A stretch of DNA of 18,763 nucleotides. Source: a bacterium. Lineage in GTDB: Bacteria > T1Sed10-126. Position numbers and translations under genes: made by a program. The stretch spans positions 1 to 18,763 of the forward strand of contig PWOD01000189.1 of NCBI GenBank assembly GCA_003557545.1, written 5' to 3'. A model generated the notes under the pieces. It had not been told where the DNA came from and made no database searches. It worked only from the letters and a program-made list of their open reading frames with translations. Below, piece after piece: positions 1 through 5,988 of this stretch. Positions within the stretch are counted from its first letter, which is position 1. Each line of letters opens with the position of its first letter.

Positions 1-104
1 CCATACATAACGCCAGTGAACAGGCCAGCAAAAAGCAGGAGGAGCTGCTGGGCGGTATGGCCCCGGGTGGCGGAATGGGAGGCCTCGGCGGTCTGCTGGG
101 GTAA
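1..104 (+). CDS. YbaB/EbfC-family nucleoid-associated protein, C-terminal fragment
   Basis: Only the last 33 codons are in the window; the first complete codon is at 3 and the stop TAA is at 102-104. The readable tail contains HNASEQASKKQEELLGGM followed by a Gly/Met/Pro-rich end (MGGLGGLLG). YbaB/EbfC proteins, small dimeric DNA-binding proteins, typically end with a helix of the type N-[DA]-A...K..E followed by a glycine/proline-rich tail, so this is the best match I see. In many bacteria ybaB lies between dnaX and recR; here recR is about 8 kb downstream. The stop overlaps an ATG (TAATG) and the next gene, rnpA, follows almost directly, suggesting cotranscription. The family call rests on a short tail and could be wrong. 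Confidence 0.55.
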   Translation, partial: IHNASEQASKKQEELLGGMAPGGGMGGLGGLLG

Positions 105-110
105 TGACAG

Positions 111-473
111 CTGTCCCTGACAAGAGAACGACGTCTACGCTCCTCAGCTGAAATTGAGGCGGTTTTTTCAACGGGATCTTTCATCAGTGGAGAGTTATGT
201 CACCTGGTTTTCCAAAAACAGAACCGGGCTTCTCCAAAAACCCGGGCGGCCTTCATTGTGGCTAAGAAAACCGCCCGCCGGGCAGTCGATAGAAATCGTA
301 TAAAACGGCTTATGAAAGAGAGCTTTCGGCTGCAGATTGATCGGTTGAAAGAAGGCTTCTCGCTGGTTTTTCTGGCGACCAGAAAGGCTCAACCTAATGT
401 TTCTCAGGCTGCCTTCGCAGCCACTATCGAAGCTCTGTTGAGAGAGGCGGATCTATTTGCGAGGACTGATTAA
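111..473 (+). CDS. rnpA: Ribonuclease P protein component, CTG start likely
   Basis: RnpA is the protein subunit of RNase P. It helps the catalytic RNA bind pre-tRNA leaders during 5' maturation. The family signature is clear: an N-terminal LTRERRLRSSAEIEAVF segment and the conserved RNRIKRLMKESFR helix around residues 61-73. Length from CTG 111 is 120 residues, normal for the family. The frame is open back to stops at 102 and 105, but the first ATG, GTG or TTG is the GTG at 258, which would delete the conserved N-terminal half. The best start is CTG at 111, about 9 nt after a GGGG purine run (98-101); CTG at 117 is the alternative. An out-of-frame ATG at 104 overlaps the preceding stop and would need a +1 shift to enter this frame. 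The gene overlaps yidD at its 3' end, so the two are probably coupled. Identity is sure; the start is not. Confidence 0.93.
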   Translation: MSLTRERRLRSSAEIEAVFSTGSFISGELCHLVFQKQNRASPKTRAAFIVAKKTARRAVDRNRIKRLMKESFRLQIDRLKEGFSLVFLATRKAQPNVSQAAFAATIEALLREADLFARTD

Positions 474-684
474 TCATTTGATCAGCTCTTATCAAAAAAT
501 CCTGTCTCCACTGTTGGGTAAAAACTGCCGCTACCATCCAACCTGTTCGGAATACTGCCGGCAGGCAATAAATGGACATGGGTTGTTCTACGGGGGCTGG
601 CTGGCTGTAAAACGTCTGCTAAGCTGTCACCCGTGGGGAGGGAGCGGATATGATCCGGTCCCCGGGCAGAAAAAAAATAAATAA
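457..684 (+). CDS. yidD: Membrane protein insertion efficiency factor YidD
   Basis: YidD is a small inner-membrane-associated protein that assists YidC-dependent membrane protein insertion and is usually encoded between rnpA and yidC, as here. The 75-residue sequence carries the family core: a hydrophobic amphipathic N-terminus (LINHLISSYQKILSPLLG), the Cys-containing motif CRYHPTCSEYCRQAI at about residues 24-38, and SCHPWGGSGYDPVP near the C-terminus. The chosen start is TTG 457, which overlaps the end of rnpA by 17 bp and has a GAGAGGCGG purine run upstream, consistent with translational coupling. The C-terminus is lysine/asparagine-rich and encoded by an A8 run. yidC itself is about 3 kb downstream, separated by a tRNA, an exported protein and an ABC transporter, which is less compact than in most genomes. 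Confidence 0.95.
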   Translation: MRGLINHLISSYQKILSPLLGKNCRYHPTCSEYCRQAINGHGLFYGGWLAVKRLLSCHPWGGSGYDPVPGQKKNK

Positions 685-704
685 AGTTTTAACCAAGCTT
701 ACCC

Positions 705-795
705 GGAGAGGTGGCTGAGTCCGGTTGAAAGCGCCGCACTCGAAATGCGGTATGCCCTTTAGTGGGCATCGTGGGTTCAAATCCCACCCTCTCCG
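705..795 (+). tRNA. tRNA-Ser (anticodon CGA, reads UCG)
   Basis: The cloverleaf can be drawn by eye. The acceptor stem GGAGAGG (705-711) pairs with CCTCTCC (788-794), with G795 as discriminator, the expected serine identity base. The anticodon stem is CCGCA/TGCGG with loop CTCGAAA, placing the anticodon CGA at 741-743. A long variable arm (ATGCCC/GGGCAT) marks it as a class II tRNA, and the T arm GTGGG-TTCAAAT-CCCAC is canonical. CCA is not encoded (the next bases are CTT), so it must be added after transcription. It sits about 20 bp after yidD in the same direction and may be processed from the same transcript. Confidence 0.97.
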
Positions 796-819
796 CTTAT
801 TGTTTGTTCGATTAATAAC

Positions 820-858
820 CCCACTCACTCTGGTGGGCTAACGCTGTTAGATTTTCTT
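820..858 (+). terminator. Possible terminator downstream of tRNA-Ser
   Basis: Two small adjacent hairpins lie between the tRNA and the next gene. CCCAC (820-824) can pair with GTGGG (833-837). CTAAC (838-842) can pair with GTTAG (846-850) around a 3-nt loop, followed by ATTTTCTTT. The second hairpin plus T-rich tail resembles a weak intrinsic terminator. Stems are only 5 bp, so partial read-through is likely. Confidence 0.35.
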
Positions 859-884
859 TATCCTGTTGTTGAGGTGTGTTCAAA

Positions 885-1703
885 ATGAAATTGATCGTCT
901 TACTTCTCTTTCCGTTGTTTTACCTGATTTTACCCCTGTCACCGGTGATCGGTTCTCAACCGACTATCGCCCGCTTAGAATATGATCAGGATGAAACTGA
1001 AACTATCCAGCTGTGGTTAAGGAACGGACAGGCTCGAACCGATTTACTATTAAACGGTCAGCTTCAACATTCAATTGTTTTTGACAGCACTCAAGAGCCC
1101 CTGACCCTCTACTTGCTGGAGGGTAACCAGGCAATAAAACTTACCCGTCCGGCGCTTGAGCGGGTAACAGCCCATCTCAACATAAGGTATGAACAGATGC
1201 GGCAGCAACTGGATGAAACCTACGGTCACCTGTCCGAAGAAATACGTCAGGAGCTGATTCAGGATCTTCCGAAAATTGATCCGATAAATCTAGATACGCC
1301 ACCTCTAATCGAGTTTTCTCCCGAAGAAAAGATCGACTGGCAGCAGCGCCCCGCTGAAAAAGGCTCTTTTTTAGTAGAAGGTGTCCGACGGGATACAGCA
1401 ATTCTTCTCAAAGAACCGGTAATTGAACTGTCTGACGGGCAACGAGAAACCCTTGAAAACTTTCAAGGAATCCTGTTTAACTGGATAGAAATTGTCCGAC
1501 GGCAACCAGAATTTACCGGTGGAGAAAACCCCTACGAGGAGACCCAGAACCTGATTATCAACTATTTTCCCCGTCTTGTCCGGCTGACCAACGGTGTAGA
1601 GATACGGCTTACCGACTGGCAGTTAAAACCGGACAGCCCCGAACCTTTTGAACTACCGGATGATCTCCAGATCCAGGAGATCGATCGCGGACTGTTTAAC
1701 TAA
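885..1703 (+). CDS. Exported protein of unknown function (possible LolA/DUF4412-like fold)
   Basis: I do not recognise this protein with certainty. The N-terminus (MKLIVLLLFPLFYLILPL) is a clear signal peptide, probably cleaved after VIGS near residue 24; there is no lipobox cysteine, so it should be released outside the cytoplasmic membrane. The mature part begins with alternating strand-like segments (IARLEYDQDETETIQLWL, then an NGQ..TDLLLNGQ stretch) that recall the half-barrel of LolA, LolB or DUF4412 periplasmic proteins; this is a structural guess. A more helical, charged middle and a C-terminal strand pair follow. The mature chain is acidic. Start ATG 885 is preferred over in-frame GTG 876 because GAGGT (871-875) lies 9 nt upstream of the ATG. 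An ABC-2 transporter follows 92 bp downstream in the same direction, so a shared envelope role is possible. Confidence 0.85.
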   Translation: MKLIVLLLFPLFYLILPLSPVIGSQPTIARLEYDQDETETIQLWLRNGQARTDLLLNGQLQHSIVFDSTQEPLTLYLLEGNQAIKLTRPALERVTAHLNIRYEQMRQQLDETYGHLSEEIRQELIQDLPKIDPINLDTPPLIEFSPEEKIDWQQRPAEKGSFLVEGVRRDTAILLKEPVIELSDGQRETLENFQGILFNWIEIVRRQPEFTGGENPYEETQNLIINYFPRLVRLTNGVEIRLTDWQLKPDSPEPFELPDDLQIQEIDRGLFN

Positions 1704-1722
1704 AAAGCGGGAGGACCTATCC

Positions 1723-1803
1723 GTGGTACTCAATCGACCGGTAAATCTGAAACGTCCTAAATCCGCCCGTGTGGGCACTATGGAGAGCTATAAAGATGAC
1801 TGA
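1723..1803 (+). CDS. Candidate 26-residue leader peptide upstream of the ABC ATPase
   Basis: A GTG-started short ORF is preceded by a strong Shine-Dalgarno sequence (GGAGG at 1710-1714, 8 nt spacing). It encodes a basic peptide (MVLNRPVNLKRPKSARVG, then eight more residues). It ends at TGA 1801-1803, overlapping the ABC ATPase start codon at 1796, an arrangement seen in translationally coupled leaders. A GCCC-GTGT-GGGC hairpin (1765-1776) lies inside it, just before the ATPase ribosome binding site. No homologue is known to me. It may be chance, but the strong ribosome binding site otherwise has no obvious gene. Confidence 0.35.
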   Translation: MVLNRPVNLKRPKSARVGTMESYKDD

Positions 1804-2746
1804 ACAACCACTGCTCGAATATATTAATGTAAGTAAAAAATATGGCGATCTGCAGGCCCTATCTCAGCTCAATTTAAAACTCTGCCCGGGCGATTTTTTG
1901 GGACTGGTGGGCCCTAACGGAGCAGGAAAAACAACTGCAATTCATCTGGCAACCGGGCTGGCGAAACTCCGTTCAGGAAAAATAAAAATCAAAGGTCTGG
2001 ACGTAGTAAAAAACTATACAGCCGCCCGACGGCTGGTCGGAGTAGCACCTCAGGAACCTAACTTTGACCGATTTTTTTCAGTGCTTGACTGCCTTATATA
2101 CCAGGGCGGCTATTTCGGAATGAAACGCCGTGAAAGCCGCCAACGGGCCCTGGAGCTGCTGGATTTATTTGAGCTTACTGATAAAATCAACAGCAAACCT
2201 CCAGAGCTTTCAGGAGGACAGAAAAGACGGTTGTTACTTGCCAAAGCAGTTATTCACAACCCTGAAATAGTTATTCTTGACGAACCGACCGCCGGGTTGG
2301 ATGTCGAACTCAGACATCGGCTCTGGGATTATCTCAAACGGTTAAAAGAACGGGGAAAAACCATCCTCTTGACCACTCATTACATTGAAGAGGTCGAGGC
2401 CCTCGCCAACCGGGTCGCCATCCTTAACCGAGGTAAACTTATTTTAGAAGACAAAATTGAAGATGTGATGAACCGTTATGGCCGTTATGGATGTCTTTTT
2501 AAAGTCGACCGGCTTCCTCGAGAGCTGGCCGAAAAACTCGAACAAGATTATCCCTTTTTGCAGATAGAAAACCACTCAATCAGAGCTTGTGGGCACAGTT
2601 TTGACAGTCAGATTCATGAGATTTTAACCAGGTTACTTGAAAATGGAATTAAAATCTCTGGTATGCAGGTCGACGAAACACCGCTTGAGGAGATCTTTTT
2701 GGAACATCTCAAACCATCAATGCCGACAGGGGAGGCTAACAGCTGA
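1796..2746 (+). CDS. ABC transporter ATP-binding protein (ABC-2 / CcmA-type)
   Basis: This is the nucleotide-binding subunit of an ABC-2 type exporter working with the permease encoded directly downstream. Motifs seen, numbered from ATG 1796: Walker A GPNGAGKT (39-46), Q-loop Q86 (VAPQE), signature LSGGQ (138-142), Walker B VILDEP (159-164) and H-loop TTHY (H195). About 100 residues follow the ATPase core and form a C-terminal extension typical of CcmA-like multidrug or polysaccharide export ATPases. ATG 1796 is chosen because GGAG (1782-1785) precedes it at good spacing; an in-frame GTG at 1769 would add nine residues and lacks a good site. The stop overlaps the permease start (TGATG), so the pair is translationally coupled. 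The substrate cannot be read from sequence; location in the rnpA-yidC cluster gives no clue beyond envelope function. Confidence 0.95.
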   Translation: MTEQPLLEYINVSKKYGDLQALSQLNLKLCPGDFLGLVGPNGAGKTTAIHLATGLAKLRSGKIKIKGLDVVKNYTAARRLVGVAPQEPNFDRFFSVLDCLIYQGGYFGMKRRESRQRALELLDLFELTDKINSKPPELSGGQKRRLLLAKAVIHNPEIVILDEPTAGLDVELRHRLWDYLKRLKERGKTILLTTHYIEEVEALANRVAILNRGKLILEDKIEDVMNRYGRYGCLFKVDRLPRELAEKLEQDYPFLQIENHSIRACGHSFDSQIHEILTRLLENGIKISGMQVDETPLEEIFLEHLKPSMPTGEANS

Positions 2747-3501
2747 TGCAGGATTTTTTCACTCTTGTCCGACGGGAATTGCGCCGTTTTTTAAGTCTAC
2801 CAAACCAGACCATCTTTCCTCCGGTCCTGATGACGATTCTCTATATCCTGATTTTCGGTTACTCCCTGGGAGATGACATTCGGGAAATAGCCGGCTATCC
2901 CTACGTGGTCTACATTCTTCCGGGCCTGATTATGATGGGTGTAATAAACTCCGGCTACGCTAACTCGACAACATCACTATTTATTGCTCGACACGAAGAT
3001 TTTATCCAGGACCTTCTGGTCTCTCCTCTATCTTATCTAAAGATTGTCAGCGCCTATATAATCGGTGCCACAACCCGGGGACTTATCATTGGCTTTTTAA
3101 CCCTGGGGGTCAGTCTATTTTTCATCGATATTCCAGTTAATCACCCCCTGGCCATGCTGTTTTTTATGACTCTGACCGCCGCTACTTTTGGTTCTTTCGG
3201 TCTGATAGTCGGCCTCTGGGCTGAACGCTGGGATAATATTGCAGTCTTTTTAAACTATCTGATAACTCCTCTGGTATTTCTCGGCGGGGTATTTTACAGT
3301 CTTGATAATCTACCCAGTCCCTGGCGAGATTTGAGTAAATTTAACCCACTTTTTTACATGGTTGACGGTTATCGCTACTCGCTACTCGACTATTCGGAGG
3401 TCAACCCCTGGCTATCCTTCGGAATAATCTTCTGCCTGTTTATACTATCAACCGGGTTGGCCCTCCAGCTGTTCAAAATCGGCTGGAAGCTGCGACGATG
3501 A
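2746..3501 (+). CDS. ABC-2 type transporter permease (YadH/NodJ-like)
   Basis: This is a 251-residue integral membrane protein with about six hydrophobic segments, the usual size for an ABC-2 permease half-transporter. It starts with a cytoplasmic amphipathic stretch (FFTLVRRELRRFLSLPNQ), then TM1 at about 24-39. The mid-protein charged segment FIARHEDFIQDLLVSPLS matches the ABC-2 signature region that contacts the ATPase. The later LGGVFYSLDNLPSPWR segment and following FNPLFYMVDGYRY are typical of the YadH/NodJ group. Start ATG 2746 overlaps the ATPase stop by one base. The pair most likely exports a lipid, polysaccharide or drug-like substrate, but nothing in the sequence fixes which. A 27-codon ORF overlaps its stop codon. 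Confidence 0.94.
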   Translation: MQDFFTLVRRELRRFLSLPNQTIFPPVLMTILYILIFGYSLGDDIREIAGYPYVVYILPGLIMMGVINSGYANSTTSLFIARHEDFIQDLLVSPLSYLKIVSAYIIGATTRGLIIGFLTLGVSLFFIDIPVNHPLAMLFFMTLTAATFGSFGLIVGLWAERWDNIAVFLNYLITPLVFLGGVFYSLDNLPSPWRDLSKFNPLFYMVDGYRYSLLDYSEVNPWLSFGIIFCLFILSTGLALQLFKIGWKLRR

Positions 3502-3581
3502 ATAAAACGACTAATCCGCACGACCCAAAGTTGATCCTGAAAAAGCTGGAAACTGTTGCCGGAATAGCTAAATATGTTTAG
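3498..3581 (+). CDS. Candidate 27-residue small protein coupled to the permease
   Basis: The ATG at 3498 overlaps the permease stop (ATGA), with GGAAG about 8 nt upstream. The product is a lysine-rich peptide beginning MNKTTNPHDPKLILKKLE and ending in AGIAKYV, with an amphipathic helix-like centre and no membrane segment. Stop-start overlap is a common sign of real coupled genes, but the ORF is very short and no family is recognised. The remaining interval to yidC (3582-3663) holds only the yidC ribosome binding site and no hairpin I trust. Confidence 0.3.
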   Translation: MNKTTNPHDPKLILKKLETVAGIAKYV

Positions 3582-3663
3582 ACTGTACCGGTTGTAAATC
3601 ATTAATTATCATTCTGGCATAACAGAATCTCTCTGCAGACCGGAATAAACGGAGGCAACAACA

Positions 3664-5313
3664 TTGCAAAAACCTGAATTTAGAATGGCTCTGGCCTTAA
3701 TTCTTTCAGTGCTGGTTATATTTCTTTTCTCCTATTTTCAACAACCAGAGGAGATTGAATTCGATCAACAGCAAGAACCAGAACAGGTGGAAACTGTTGA
3801 ACAGCCGGAACAACCAGAACCGACAGAACCTCTTGAAACCGTTGATTTAGAACCGGTAGAGGCCGATACCATCCCCTTCCAGTTCAAAGATCTGGTCGGA
3901 CGGTTTAACCTCGCCGGAGCCGAGCTGGAGGCTGTAAAACTACCTGATTATCCACTGATCGAATCTCCCGATCAACCCTTTAACCTGGTTCATCACCGGG
4001 GTAGGGGGCTGCTGCTGGAAACGGCTTTTCCGCGCCCGACTCTTTCCCGAACAATCTATAACTCGGAAAAATCTGAATCACAGAAACTTTACAGATTTTT
4101 TCAACAGACAGATGAAGCACTGGATATCGAAAAAAGCTATCAGTTTTATCCCGACCAGCCCTACAGGGCAACCCTCAGAATTCAGCTTACCAACCGTGGT
4201 GAGGAAAAAACGCAACTTAATAGCATAGACTTTCCTGGCGGAGTTGCCGGGAGAGGAGCTTTCGCCCTGAGATGGGGACCGGGATTTGGTCTCGACGGAA
4301 CAGAGGCCACAAGGTTCGATGCCAATTACGTCTATTATGCACAAGATCATGATATGAGCTATTTCAGCCCGGAGGGCGGAGGCTTCTGGCAACTTTTTGG
4401 GGGTGGCGGCGAAAGAAAATATGAGTTTGCCAGAGGACCAATCAACTGGCTGGGAATAACCAACCGCTACTTTATAGCCGCTATCATTCCTCAAACCCCA
4501 TTTAATATGATCTACATGGAACGTAATCCCGACGATCCCGAACTATTTACCACCTGGGCTGGCTATGGCGAACTGGCTTTAGGACCGGGTGAAACCAGCA
4601 GCTACAGTTTTGAACTTTATCTTGGCCCTAAAAAATATGAGGTCCTGGCCGAGACAGCGGAGGGCCTTCAGGGTACCATGAATTTTGGTTGGTTCACCTT
4701 CTTAAGCCTACCATTACTCTATATACTTAACTTCATCTACAATATAATTCCCAACTATGGAATTGCCATAATTCTGTTAAGCATTCTAATCAAACTGATT
4801 CTTCACCCCTTAACCTCCAAAGGCTTAAAAAGCATGCAAAAGATGAAGGAAATTCAGCCGAAAATGAACAAACTCCGTGAAAAATACAAGGAGGACAAAG
4901 AAAAACTCAACCAAAAAATGATGGAGCTCTACCAGAAGGAGGGTGTCAATCCCGTAGGCGGGTGCCTGCCGCTACTTTTACAGATGCCGATCTTTATTGC
5001 ACTCTATCGAACCCTGCAATACAGCATTGAACTGCGGGGCGCCGGGTTTTTCCTCTGGATAACCGATCTGTCGGCTCATGATCCCTACTACGTGCTTCCT
5101 GTTATCATGGGGATCACCATGTTTTTCCAACAATCATTACAACAACCAGCCGGCGGTCCGGGAGGCCAACAACAATTTTTAAAATATATTATGCCGGTTG
5201 TATTCGTTTTTATCTTCATGAACTTTCCGGCAGGACTTGTTCTGTACTGGATGACCAACTCGCTGGCCACTGTATTCCAGCACTATTTAATCAACCGGCA
5301 GCTAGCTAAATAG
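3664..5313 (+). CDS. yidC: Membrane protein insertase YidC, Gram-negative (long) type
   Basis: YidC/Oxa1 inserts and folds inner-membrane proteins, alone or with SecYEG. The 549-residue length and layout match the diderm form: TM1 at about residues 7-24, an acidic Glu/Gln/Pro-rich linker at 28-68, a large periplasmic P1 beta domain to about 335, then the five-helix insertase core. In the core, the segment before HPLTSKGLKSMQKM carries Lys where E. coli has the hydrophilic-groove Arg. The cytoplasmic hairpin KMKEIQPKMNKLREKYKED and NPVGGCLPLLLQMPIF are strongly family-like. Start TTG 3664 has GGAGG at 3651-3655. Classic monoderm Firmicute YidC (SpoIIIJ) is about half this length and usually a lipoprotein, so this form suggests an outer membrane. 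khpB follows after 30 bp. Confidence 0.97.
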   Translation: MQKPEFRMALALILSVLVIFLFSYFQQPEEIEFDQQQEPEQVETVEQPEQPEPTEPLETVDLEPVEADTIPFQFKDLVGRFNLAGAELEAVKLPDYPLIESPDQPFNLVHHRGRGLLLETAFPRPTLSRTIYNSEKSESQKLYRFFQQTDEALDIEKSYQFYPDQPYRATLRIQLTNRGEEKTQLNSIDFPGGVAGRGAFALRWGPGFGLDGTEATRFDANYVYYAQDHDMSYFSPEGGGFWQLFGGGGERKYEFARGPINWLGITNRYFIAAIIPQTPFNMIYMERNPDDPELFTTWAGYGELALGPGETSSYSFELYLGPKKYEVLAETAEGLQGTMNFGWFTFLSLPLLYILNFIYNIIPNYGIAIILLSILIKLILHPLTSKGLKSMQKMKEIQPKMNKLREKYKEDKEKLNQKMMELYQKEGVNPVGGCLPLLLQMPIFIALYRTLQYSIELRGAGFFLWITDLSAHDPYYVLPVIMGITMFFQQSLQQPAGGPGGQQQFLKYIMPVVFVFIFMNFPAGLVLYWMTNSLATVFQHYLINRQLAK

Positions 5314-5343
5314 TTTAATAACCTTAACCAGGATGAATTGAAA

Positions 5344-5982
5344 ATGACTGAACAGATAGTTTATGTCGAAGCTCCGACGGTTGAACAGGCTATTGAGCAG
5401 GGCCTGACAGGACTTAATAAAAATCGTGATGAGGTCCAGATCAAAATCATCCGGGAAGAACAGCCCGGTCTGTTTCAACAAACTGCTGAAAATGCCCGAA
5501 TAAGAATTAGCTATAATGGTTCTAAGCTAAAATTAAAAATTAAAAATGAAATAGCCGGACTAATGCAAATCTTGGATATACAAGATTACCAGCTGGAAAT
5601 AGAGCTTTTAGCTGATCACTACAAAATCACTATTGAATCCAGAGAGCAGCCGAAAAAACTGCTGGGGCCGGGTGGCGCAACTATCAGACGGATCCAGAGG
5701 ATTGTGCAAGAAAAAATAAACCAGTTTTCCGAAAAACCTCTGCGGGTCGTTCTGGACAGCGGCAACTACCGTATAGAGCGGACAAATCAGCTGATCCGTG
5801 AGACACATTATTATGCTAATCTTGTTATTAGAAATAAGCAGAGTTACAGGTTGGAGTCTATGATGCCGGAGGATCGCCAGATAGTACATGATACAGTAGC
5901 AACGATTGCCGGGCTGAGTAGCTCTGATATCGGGGAGGGGTTCTGTCAGCAGGTAGAGCTCCAACCAGATAAAACGAGGTGA
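5344..5982 (+). CDS. khpB: RNA-binding protein KhpB (Jag): Jag-N, KH and R3H domains
   Basis: KhpB/Jag (EloR) is an RNA-binding protein linked to cell elongation and envelope growth; its gene normally follows yidC. Domains numbered from ATG 5344: Jag-N at about 1-50 (EAPTVEQAIEQGLTGLN), a KH domain at about 85-145 and R3H at about 168-208. The KH loop is GPGG (108-111), without the basic residues often found in Jag GxxG loops but like the PNPase KH loop. The R3H motif is present as R178xxxH182 (RQIVH). The C-terminal strand that usually reads RRVVI is diverged (CQQVELQP). ATG 5344 is preferred over in-frame TTG 5338 because AGGATG (5330-5335) gives better spacing to the ATG. mnmE starts 6 bp after the stop. 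Confidence 0.94.
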   Translation: MTEQIVYVEAPTVEQAIEQGLTGLNKNRDEVQIKIIREEQPGLFQQTAENARIRISYNGSKLKLKIKNEIAGLMQILDIQDYQLEIELLADHYKITIESREQPKKLLGPGGATIRRIQRIVQEKINQFSEKPLRVVLDSGNYRIERTNQLIRETHYYANLVIRNKQSYRLESMMPEDRQIVHDTVATIAGLSSSDIGEGFCQQVELQPDKTR

Positions 5983-5988
5983 ATCAGC

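Noticed and set aside
619-828. Minus-strand ORF of 69 codons over the tRNA gene
   Set aside because: It contains the GWDLNPRCP string that arises from translating the antisense of class II tRNA genes; it is a shadow of tRNA-Ser.
4078-4494. Minus-strand ORF of 138 codons within yidC
   Set aside because: Antisense shadow of the YidC periplasmic domain, with no family features.
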